Under the pieces are notes generated by a model. The model had not been told where the DNA came from. It worked only from the letters and a program-made list of their open reading frames with translations, and ran no database searches. From assembly GCA_003562605.1 (NCBI GenBank), contig PWUG01000435.1, forward strand, positions 1 to 9,499: a stretch of 9,499 nt of DNA, in the 5' to 3' direction. Shown here piece after piece: positions 1 to 5,560 of the stretch (its first letter is position 1; each line of letters starts with the position of its first letter). Made by a program: the position numbers and the translations under genes. This DNA comes from Syntrophomonadaceae bacterium. GTDB taxonomy: Bacteria > Bacillota_D > Dethiobacteria > DTU022.

Positions 1-1125
1 GCAGTGCAGATTACTGGAGAAAAATCTGAGATTGTTATATTGACAGCCACCTCCGGTGATACAGGAAAATCAGCTTTAGAGGGATTTCGTGACATAGATA
101 AAACTAAAATCGTTATCTATTTCCCGGAAAAAGGGGTTAGCGAAGTACAAAAACTTCAAATGATCACCCAGGAAGGAAACAATGTTGATGTGGCGGCAGT
201 CCGGGGTAATTTTGACGATACCCAGACCGGAGTAAAGGAAATATTCAATGACCATGTACTTGCCGAAAAATTGGCAGAAGCGGGTTACCGACTCTCTTCA
301 GCAAACTCGATCAACTGGGGGCGCCTTCTGCCACAAATTGTCTACTATTTCTCAGCATACAGGAACCTTGCCAGCCGAAAAGAATTGCTTCCGGGAGAAA
401 AAATAAACTTTGTAGTTCCTACAGGAAATTTTGGGAATATCCTGGCCGGTTACTACGCCCGCCGCCTGGGCCTGCCCATAAACCGCTTAATCTGCGCTTC
501 CAATCGCAACAATGTCCTATCAGATTTTATTAACAGCGGCCGTTATAACAGCCGCAGACCACTGCACATAACCCCTTCACCGTCAATGGATATTCTGATC
601 TCAAGTAACCTCGAGCGCTTATTATTTGAGTTAACCGGCCATGATACCATGCGAATTAATTCGTGGATGCAGGATTTAAAGGAGAGCGGGGAATACATTA
701 TTGACGGAGAGACCCTAAAGAACCTGCAAGAGCTTTTCTGGTCCGACTATGCCGATGACGAAGAAACAGTACAGCTCATTCAGGATACTTACCGGAATCA
801 CAACTACCTGATTGATACGCACACTGCCGTTGGTAAATCTGTCCTGAGTAAATATCGTAACCGGGTAAAAGATAACAGTCTTGCTGTTCTTCTTTCCACG
901 GCCAGTCCGTACAAATTTACAGGCAGTGTTGCCCGGGCCCTCTTTGGTAACGGCAGATTTAAAAATAGATCCGAGCTTGAACTGCTTAAAATCCTATCCA
1001 GTGAAACCGGCATTCCCATTCCGGTTAACCTTGCTGATCTTAATCAAAAACCAATCAGGCACAAACAGGTGATCGCGCCTGCGGCAATGCGTGATCACCT
1101 GCTCTCATTTCTTAACCTTCAGTAA
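1..1125 (+). CDS. thrC: Threonine synthase, long form, 5'-truncated by the window edge
   Basis: The frame is open from base 1 and ends at TAA 1123-1125, giving 374 visible residues of a protein that is usually about 490 long. The N-terminus and the PLP-binding lysine region lie outside the window. Threonine synthase is a cytoplasmic PLP enzyme that converts O-phosphohomoserine to threonine and phosphate, the last step of threonine synthesis. Visible signatures are TATSGDTGK (about residues 15-23), the ANSINWGRLLPQ segment (about 101-112), and the phosphate-cofactor loop VPTGNFGN (about 139-146). These are typical of the fungal/proteobacterial-like long class, not the short Bacillus class. It converges on the minus-strand bactofilin-like gene with 9 bases between stop codons. 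A long inverted repeat sits inside its last codons. GTG at 4 is not a real start; it is internal to the conserved fold. Confidence 0.93.
   Translation, partial: AVQITGEKSEIVILTATSGDTGKSALEGFRDIDKTKIVIYFPEKGVSEVQKLQMITQEGNNVDVAAVRGNFDDTQTGVKEIFNDHVLAEKLAEAGYRLSSANSINWGRLLPQIVYYFSAYRNLASRKELLPGEKINFVVPTGNFGNILAGYYARRLGLPINRLICASNRNNVLSDFINSGRYNSRRPLHITPSPSMDILISSNLERLLFELTGHDTMRINSWMQDLKESGEYIIDGETLKNLQELFWSDYADDEETVQLIQDTYRNHNYLIDTHTAVGKSVLSKYRNRVKDNSLAVLLSTASPYKFTGSVARALFGNGRFKNRSELELLKILSSETGIPIPVNLADLNQKPIRHKQVIAPAAMRDHLLSFLNLQ
1066..1101. repeat. Imperfect inverted repeat at the 3' end of threonine synthase
   Basis: Arms 1066-1077 and 1090-1101 pair over 12 positions with one G-U pair, around a 12-base loop (1078-1089). 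The repeat lies wholly in coding sequence, about 25 bases before the stop. The bases after it (CTCTCATTTCTTAACC) are only weakly T-rich, so it is not a classic intrinsic terminator. With only 9 bases between the two convergent stop codons, it could still slow or end transcription for one or both genes, or protect the mRNA 3' end. Confidence 0.4.
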
Positions 1126-1134
1126 TGACACATA

Positions 1135-2451
1135 CTAGCTCGGTATAGATCCGAAACGGCTAACCAGTGCTGCCCCAACTGCCAGGACGAAAACAGCAAA
1201 TGAAACCAACGAACCCAGCAGCGGAATCATGCTAATAAGGCCAATTATTAGAACCCCAAGAGCAATAGCACCCAGCGGGTTAGCAGTGCCGTAAGAAGCG
1301 GCGCTGAGAACTTTCCCTCCAATCAGGCTGACAATGCCGGAATACCCTAATATTGCAGCCACCGCCAGGAAAATTATCTCGATTAGAATAAGCGGTATAC
1401 CGATTATCGTTATCGCCAGAATAACCATTAATGGAACAGCCAGAACCGCAGCCAGGATTCCCCATCCGATAACCGGTCCTGTTTTTAATGATATAGCGTT
1501 TCCTGCTGCTTTAACCTGCTTTGGAAAAAGAGTATAAGTCAGAGCAGCAAGGGCAAACATAATCAGCATGTTAATAATACCCATGGAAACATTGCCGTAG
1601 ATACCCATGAAAGGAAATGGGAAAAAGGGCCATTCGCTCCACCTCGCCATATGCGGCATAAAACGCACATTGCGAAATGTACTGTCAACCGCTTGTGCTA
1701 CCCTTTCAGCAATCCTTTCTCCAAGACCCCTGTCCAGGCCGTCAAATCGGTAACCATTGTCAGTTGTCTGCTCTTCCATTTCAGATACACTTAACTCTTC
1801 GCCAATACCGATTGAACCGGCTATAGATGTATCAGTCTTTTTAACCAGGCCCCGGCCGACATAAACCTGCCCTGAGACAATCGCATTCGGGCCCAGTTCA
1901 ACTACACCTTGATCCAGAGTGACATCACCTTCTACGATACCGTTGATGAATAAATTTCCAGCTTTACTATTGACATCCCCGGCTACAGCACCTGTGATAA
2001 GAAGATCGCCAACACCGGAGACGATATCACCGCCAACTGCCCCTCCGACCCTGATCGCTCCCATGTCTGAAATCAGATTGGCACCGACAGAACCGTCAAC
2101 GATAATCTCGCCCATACGTGCCCGGACATTGCCGCCAACATTGCCGTTGATAACAACCTGGCCCATGTTCGTTTCTACATCTCCGCTGACTTCTCCATCA
2201 ATATTGACCTGACCCATGTTACTATTCACATTACCGTTGATTCGCCCCAGGACATTAAGCTCACCCAGGTTCAGGGTAACATCACCATTTACAGTTGTAT
2301 CGCGCAGGATTTCCAGATTACCAACCGCTTTGTTGATGTCTTCGTTAATAACGGTATCACTTTCCGCAACAACAACTGTTAAAGGCATAAAACCAAGCAT
2401 TACTGCAAGTGCAAAGAAAGCTGTCAAAATTATAATTCTATTTTTAATCAT
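1135..2451 (-). CDS. Exported bactofilin-like beta-helix protein with C-terminal membrane segments
   Basis: The protein has 438 residues. The start is ATG 2451-2449, set by a GGAGGG site six bases upstream. A positively charged N-terminus and hydrophobic core (residues 1-29, MIKNRIIILT... ending VVA-ES) look like a Sec signal peptide. Residues 50-185 are eight tandem 17-residue repeats of the type (I/V)xGxVxGxVxxxxGxxx, as in the polymer-forming bactofilin family, where such repeats build a right-handed beta-helix. A polar linker (about 200-290) with a Pro/Phe/Trp-rich stretch follows. Next come about three to four strongly hydrophobic segments from about residue 300 to near the C-terminus. 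Classical bactofilins are short and cytoplasmic; this architecture would place the beta-helix outside the membrane. By family analogy it may have an envelope or scaffold role, but no specific function can be given. It stands alone, downstream of a strong terminator. Confidence 0.8.
   Translation of the reverse strand: MIKNRIIILTAFFALAVMLGFMPLTVVVAESDTVINEDINKAVGNLEILRDTTVNGDVTLNLGELNVLGRINGNVNSNMGQVNIDGEVSGDVETNMGQVVINGNVGGNVRARMGEIIVDGSVGANLISDMGAIRVGGAVGGDIVSGVGDLLITGAVAGDVNSKAGNLFINGIVEGDVTLDQGVVELGPNAIVSGQVYVGRGLVKKTDTSIAGSIGIGEELSVSEMEEQTTDNGYRFDGLDRGLGERIAERVAQAVDSTFRNVRFMPHMARWSEWPFFPFPFMGIYGNVSMGIINMLIMFALAALTYTLFPKQVKAAGNAISLKTGPVIGWGILAAVLAVPLMVILAITIIGIPLILIEIIFLAVAAILGYSGIVSLIGGKVLSAASYGTANPLGAIALGVLIIGLISMIPLLGSLVSFAVFVLAVGAALVSRFGSIPS
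1897..2304 (-). repeat. Eight 51-bp coding repeat units (17-residue beta-helix coils)
   Basis: Protein residues 50-185 of the bactofilin-like gene divide without gaps into eight units of 17 residues. Examples are IDGEVSGDVETNMGQVV, INGNVGGNVRARMGEII and INGIVEGDVTLDQGVVE. Gly at position 3 is kept in most units, and Gly at position 14 in seven of the eight visible ones. The units are diverged at the DNA level, so the repeat is structural and not a recent duplication. A ninth partial unit starts at LGPNAIVSG. Confidence 0.85.
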
Positions 2452-2457
2452 TTTTAT

Positions 2458-2463
2458 CCCTCC
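2458..2463 (-). promoter_or_regulatory. Ribosome binding site fixing the bactofilin-like start
   Basis: GGAGGG on the minus strand with a 6-base spacer to ATG at 2451. It rules out the longer in-frame reading from 2514, whose extra 21 residues would precede and spoil the signal peptide. Confidence 0.85.
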
Positions 2464-2554
2464 ACTGCATTTATCTTGTTTAAAATCAATACCTCTATGG
2501 CAACAAGGATCCATCTTATAAATACACAGGTTGAATCAAAAAGTCTGGTCAAAT

Positions 2555-2584
2555 ATAAAACCGGCTTGGAAAAGCCGGTTTTAT
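2555..2584. terminator. Intrinsic terminator after the DapF-like gene
   Basis: A perfect 13-bp stem (2555-2567 with 2572-2584) encloses a GGAA tetraloop. A GC-rich core (CCGGCTT/AAGCCGG) is flanked by A and T tracts that form the outer stem. On the minus strand it lies 22 bases after the stop of the DapF-like gene and ends in a TTTTATATTT tract. It should insulate that gene from the bactofilin-like gene, which then needs its own promoter within about 100 bases. It is roughly symmetrical and could also act on the plus strand. Confidence 0.88.
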
Positions 2585-2606
2585 CTAATCATTACCAGAC
2601 AGTCGA

Positions 2607-3548
2607 TCACAGAATAGCTTGGCCCACTGAGGTAATCTCGACCCGGCTGTGTGAAAAAGCAGCAGCTTTAACTTCCCCTGAATTAATATTCATCTCGAGA
2701 GCGGTAATTTCCGGGCCGCCCAGTTCATAACCCCCACCCGATTCGATATTCAACGTAATTGATCCATTATTACCTTTCATCAGCTGATTTATCTCACCAC
2801 CAGCCGTGACAGCCAATCCAAGTGCAACTGAACCTGTTCCGCAGGAAGGCTCAATAACGTCACTCTCGACATAATGGGGGAAAACTGCCCTGAGATGACC
2901 GCCTCGTTCAGGGTGCCAGTCATATAAAGTAACGTTTGGTTCTATCTCACCGGTTTTTTCCTGAAACTCATGCTGAATTTCCAGTAGATCCCTGCGGGTT
3001 TGTCTATCCCAGGCTGTAAAGTCAGCCGCAGGATAAACTTTTTTAAAGTTGTCTGCATTTACCACCAGGAATTTGCCCGCCCGCATCACTTCGATACCCT
3101 TGCAGACTTCCCGGCTTACTCCATGTTCATAACATTCATCGACAAAACATTCCATATCGGTTTTGATACACAGTGCTTTGCGTTCATGCTTTTCTATACT
3201 CAGGGCCATCGGACCACAGTCTGTCTGGAGCAACACTCTGGTGGGAGAATTAGTCTGATCAACACCGAATATTGCCCCGAGATCCGTTTCGATCAGAGCG
3301 GCTCCCAGGACCTGGGTTAATCCGCCACAGGCGCTGATAAAGCTGGGCAATGTCGGTTCAGCAATTTTTACTTCAATCACTCCCTGTTTGATCGCCGGGT
3401 AAAGAATGCCCGCTTCGTGGGCATAGAGGTAATTTGGCCCCATCAGCTGGACAGCTGTTTCCAGTTCCCGGCCAATCGGAACCTGATCGCCCCGAAGCAG
3501 GATTATCAGATTCCCACCCATGTGTCCACGGACAAAATCAATCTTCAT
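2607..3548 (-). CDS. DapF-fold racemase/epimerase-like protein, substrate unknown
   Basis: The protein has 313 residues. ATG 3548 is preceded by GGAGG with an 8-base spacer, and the stop is TGA 2607-2609. Two Cys motifs match the cofactor-independent two-cysteine racemase fold of diaminopimelate epimerase: ACGGLTQ (C74) in the first half and SCGTGS (C236) in the second. The N-terminal MKIDFVRGHMGGN also resembles the DapF opening, with its conserved Asn (N13). The Glu-Arg pair that DapF uses to grip substrate, 8-9 residues before the second catalytic Cys, is absent (V227-E228 here). The first motif also lacks the usual CGNG form. The reaction is thus probably proton transfer at a carbon centre (racemase, epimerase or isomerase), but diaminopimelate is unlikely to be the substrate. 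Other DapF-fold enzymes act on histidine or on methylaconitate (CntK, PrpF types). It stands alone: about 160 bases separate it from the redox pair and a terminator follows it. Confidence 0.75.
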   Translation of the reverse strand: MKIDFVRGHMGGNLIILLRGDQVPIGRELETAVQLMGPNYLYAHEAGILYPAIKQGVIEVKIAEPTLPSFISACGGLTQVLGAALIETDLGAIFGVDQTNSPTRVLLQTDCGPMALSIEKHERKALCIKTDMECFVDECYEHGVSREVCKGIEVMRAGKFLVVNADNFKKVYPAADFTAWDRQTRRDLLEIQHEFQEKTGEIEPNVTLYDWHPERGGHLRAVFPHYVESDVIEPSCGTGSVALGLAVTAGGEINQLMKGNNGSITLNIESGGGYELGGPEITALEMNINSGEVKAAAFSHSRVEITSVGQAIL

Positions 3549-3690
3549 TGTTAATTCCTCCGCCTTGGCAACATGTTTTCCAGATTTGAATTTCGTAACC
3601 AGGCCTGTCCAGAAGGCTTATGTTTTTATTATTTCCAACTTCTGATATCCGAACTCCGCCCTCTAATTTGTTTCAGCTTAACTGACAGGG

Positions 3691-3738
3691 ATACCAACGA
3701 TGGAGTGAAACTCACTCCTTCAGGTGAAAGAGATTTCA
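3691..3738 (-). promoter_or_regulatory. Candidate bacterial SECIS element at the in-frame TGA
   Basis: The span runs from TGA (3738-3736) into a stem-loop on the minus strand. The upper stem pairs 3718-3712 with 3708-3702 (GGAGUGA/UCACUCC, 7 perfect pairs) around the triloop GUU (3711-3709). An A-A mismatch follows, then a lower stem of A-U, G-C, U-G, a bulged UU (3697-3696), and C-G, C-G, A-U. There are 24 bases between the TGA and the loop. This agrees with the usual bacterial pattern of a G at the start of a small apical loop, placed about 16-37 bases after the UGA. No U-tract follows, so it does not look like a terminator. The bulged U is on the 3' side, unlike the 5'-side bulge of E. coli fdhF. 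Fold and spacing are seen directly; the function is inferred. Confidence 0.7.
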
Positions 3739-4125
3739 GTAACAGTGCCCCAGTTTGCGTACTTCATTCATGCGGGTCGGCAGGCAGGGACAAACATTCT
3801 CTGGAATGTTCTCGAACCGGCAGGGACAATAAAAATCACCAAAAAGTCTATTTTTCTCAATTAATCCTTCGATAACCAGTTCTTTATCCTCGTTAAACGT
3901 GTACCCGCGCAGGCGGGCAAAGTTCTCGGAGCGATTGCGGATCTCGGTTTCCGGATCCTGGGCTAACCGATCAGCAGTTATTTCGGGGTCGACTGATTTT
4001 ATTTCCAATTCAGCGCCGCAAATTGTACAGGTCACAACCTGCCCGGTCTCAATTTCACCTTTGTGAATAAATGAAAGAAGGCAAACTTCACAATATATTT
4101 TATTCTTCATCCTTAAGCGCTCCAT
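3712..4125 (-). CDS. Zinc-ribbon plus FTR-like catalytic subunit, probable selenoprotein (Sec at internal TGA)
   Basis: Read with TGA 3738-3736 as selenocysteine, the product has 137 residues and ends at a second TGA (3714-3712). Read conventionally it stops at 3736 with 129 residues. The start is ATG 4125, six bases after AGGAGG and overlapping the glutaredoxin stop by 26 bases. Residues 12-36 hold two CxxC pairs (C12/C15, C33/C36), a zinc-ribbon-like head. Residues from about 60 form an FTR catalytic domain with C100-P-C102, C112-P-C114 and C128-Y-U130. By analogy with plant-type ferredoxin:thioredoxin reductase (CPC...CPC...CHC), C100, C112, C114 and C128 would bind a [4Fe-4S] cluster. C102 with position 130 would be the redox pair. 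The residues after the TGA, NLFHLKE, align with the family's C-x-L-F end. The likely role is to pass ferredoxin electrons to a disulfide, perhaps that of the adjacent glutaredoxin. The alternative is a truncated, non-functional protein. Confidence 0.75.
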
Positions 4126-4348
4126 CAATTTCCTCCTGCTTAAATCCGGTAATCGCTTTTTCATTTATTACAGTTACCGGAAAAGAACGCTTGCCGGTCA
4201 GTTTTTCTACTTCCTCCAGGGCTTTCTTCTGTTCTTCCCCTTTGGTCAGATCGACTTCGATAACATCATACTGCACATTGTTATCATCAAGATACTTCTT
4301 AACTTTCTTACACCAGGGGCATGTGCTAAGTGAATAAACTTTTACCAT
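4100..4348 (-). CDS. Glutaredoxin-like thiol-disulfide oxidoreductase (CPWC)
   Basis: The protein has 82 residues, a normal length for small bacterial glutaredoxin/NrdH-type proteins. ATG 4348 follows GAGGTG with a 7-base spacer. The thioredoxin fold is visible: a first beta strand (VKVYSLST), the active site C10-P-W-C13, and the cis-proline strand FPVTV (P57). A G68-F segment then precedes the last helix. CPWC differs from CPYC of glutathione-dependent glutaredoxins, so a non-glutathione reductant is plausible. The overlap with the FTR-like gene suggests that protein is its reductase, taking electrons from ferredoxin. That fits an anaerobe, but it is inferred from position. The gene is first in a two-gene unit with its own likely promoter. 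Confidence 0.88.
   Translation of the reverse strand: MVKVYSLSTCPWCKKVKKYLDDNNVQYDVIEVDLTKGEEQKKALEEVEKLTGKRSFPVTVINEKAITGFKQEEIDGALKDEE
4132..4137 (-). promoter_or_regulatory. Ribosome binding site fixing the FTR-like start
   Basis: AGGAGG on the minus strand, inside the end of the glutaredoxin gene, with a 6-base spacer to ATG at 4125. It disfavours the upstream in-frame ATG at 4164 and the downstream ATG at 4110. Its position suggests translational coupling of the two redox genes. Confidence 0.8.
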
Positions 4349-4381
4349 TGATACGCACCTCTTTCCAAGTATTTAACCTTC

Positions 4382-4410
4382 ATTAAAGAAAATGTTTTAC
4401 ATAGTTACAA
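4382..4410 (-). promoter_or_regulatory. Likely sigma-70-type promoter of the glutaredoxin/FTR unit
   Basis: On the minus strand TTGTAA (4410-4405) and TTTAAT (4387-4382) are separated by 17 bases, close to the TTGACA/TATAAT consensus (4/6 and 5/6). The -10 box ends about 33 bases before the glutaredoxin ATG, leaving room for a short leader with its Shine-Dalgarno. This is by-eye matching only. Confidence 0.5.
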
Positions 4411-4810
4411 AACGTGTTGATGTTATGACGTCCAATTCCTTTACCTTATCTTGCTTTATCAGGGCTAATATGATCGACTGCCTGAAGGGCCGTTATCGCT
4501 TTCCCCCGGCTGTTTTTCATCCCGACTGCATGAAAGCGATATTAACATTTCTATTACGTAAAAGAGCGCCAATTTGACCATCGCAGCAATATTGCGGGTT
4601 AAATATGTTGAAACGGACTCAATTACTTCAGCAGTTAATTATAATCTGCTGCGCACCACCAGAGCATGATAAACACCGATTTGCGCACTAAGCTCATAAT
4701 AATAAGTTCGCATTGCCATGCAATAATAATATATCATAAAAGCAAAAGACCTCCAACCAGACTTTTCTTGTATTTCATCAGGGCAGCTTCTTTCCCGAGA
4801 CAATAAAAAG
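4411..4810. other. Non-coding gap between nagB and the glutaredoxin promoter
   Basis: I see no supported gene, tRNA or rRNA here. Reading frames on both strands are short and lack ribosome binding sites. Two dyads are visible: CAGCAG/CTGCTG around an 11-base AT-rich centre (4629-4651), and the palindrome GCAATATTGC (4586-4595). The left part of the minus strand contains an open frame of 58 codons (4465-4638) without a good start, possibly a gene remnant. No convincing terminator follows nagB. Confidence 0.5.
4629..4651. repeat. Short dyad symmetry, possible operator or small hairpin
   Basis: The 6-bp arms CAGCAG (4629-4634) and CTGCTG (4646-4651) flank the AT-rich centre TTAATTATAAT. The size and symmetry resemble a regulator binding site, but no promoter overlaps it clearly. 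A role is speculative. Confidence 0.25.
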
Positions 4811-5536
4811 TTAGAGCAACGAGGCTGCTTCCCTGTCCGCGAGAAGGGTTATACTGCGATGGAGCTGCAGCAAAGACGCCGGAAGTTTGGTGGTGACCTT
4901 ACCGCAGCACATGAGCTGAACAGCCCGGGCCTTATTTTTTCCACAGGCCATTACCAGGATTTTTTCCGCATGCATGATTGAGCCAACCCCCATGGTTATC
5001 GCCTGCTGAGGTACATCTTCCCGGGAGTTAAAAAAACGGCTGTTGGCATCAATCGTTTCTTCAGTCAAATCAACAAGATATGTCCCGGTGTACAGGCATT
5101 CACCCGGTTCATTAAACCCAATGTGCCCGTTAATCCCGATACCTAAAATTTGCAAATCAATACCGCCTGCTTCTATAATTTTCCGATCATACTCCCTGCA
5201 GGCATCGGCAATATCGTGATCTTCACAATAGGGAATGTTTATATTACGAGGCTTGATATTGATGTGGTCAAAAAAATTCCTGTACATGTAATAATGATAA
5301 CTCTGTGGATGTTCAGGTGAGAGGCCGGCATATTCATCAAGGTTGAAGGTAACCGAATTGCTGAAGTCAACTTTTTTTTCCTGAAACTTTTTAACGAGTT
5401 GAGCATACATTCCTTCCGGAGTAGAACCTGTAGCCAGGCCAAGTACCGGGTCTTGCCTGCGATTGACTTCATCAGCTACAATAGCTGCGGCGTTTTCACT
5501 GAGCTCAAGGTAATTTTCAACTAAAGTTATATCCAT
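4811..5536 (-). CDS. nagB: Glucosamine-6-phosphate deaminase
   Basis: The protein has 241 residues, the usual length for Gram-positive NagB. The enzyme converts glucosamine 6-phosphate to fructose 6-phosphate and ammonia, feeding amino sugars into glycolysis. The sequence shows the phosphate-binding LATGSTP loop (34-40), NLDEY with the catalytic Asp (D67), and GINGHIGFNEP (134-144) with the catalytic His (H138) and Glu (E143). N136 replaces the Asp of the E. coli enzyme, as is common in Bacillus-type NagB, so activity is expected. ATG 5536 follows AGGAGG by 10 bases. A two-codon ATG-AAA-TAA lies between them and overlaps the start, probably by chance. It is last in the right-hand gene run, 24 bases after the nucleotidyltransferase-like gene. 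No nagA is visible. Confidence 0.92.
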   Translation of the reverse strand: MDITLVENYLELSENAAAIVADEVNRRQDPVLGLATGSTPEGMYAQLVKKFQEKKVDFSNSVTFNLDEYAGLSPEHPQSYHYYMYRNFFDHINIKPRNINIPYCEDHDIADACREYDRKIIEAGGIDLQILGIGINGHIGFNEPGECLYTGTYLVDLTEETIDANSRFFNSREDVPQQAITMGVGSIMHAEKILVMACGKNKARAVQLMCCGKVTTKLPASLLQLHRSITLLADREAASLL

Positions 5537-5560
5537 TATTTCATCGCCTCCTCACAATAT

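Noticed and set aside
1897..2304. 51-base periodicity as a CRISPR or other DNA repeat array
   Set aside because: Units differ at many bases, have no spacers and encode a continuous beta-helix; the period is protein-level.
2452..2514. N-terminal extension of the bactofilin-like protein to the upstream ATG at 2514
   Set aside because: The extension precedes a good Shine-Dalgarno and a clear signal peptide starting at 2451, and has no ribosome binding site of its own.
1919..2521. Plus-strand open frames of about 100 codons opposite the bactofilin-like gene
   Set aside because: They are low-complexity Pro/Thr/Ser-rich complements of the Gly/Val repeat coding sequence, without ribosome binding sites.
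3702..3718. GGAGTGA/TCACTCC hairpin as an intrinsic terminator
   Set aside because: No T-tract follows on either strand; the next bases on the minus strand are ATCGTTGG.
3736..4125. FTR-like gene taken as a complete 129-residue protein ending at the first TGA
   Set aside because: It would end one residue short of the catalytic cysteine. The downstream codons still fit the family, and a SECIS-like hairpin follows.
4392..4577. Plus-strand 61-codon frame in the gap
   Set aside because: No ribosome binding site and no recognisable protein pattern; it overlaps the likely minus-strand promoter.
4465..4581. Minus-strand 38-codon frame starting ATG 4581, hydrophobic then polar
   Set aside because: No ribosome binding site, no lipobox that fits, and no recognisable similarity; kept only as a possible remnant.
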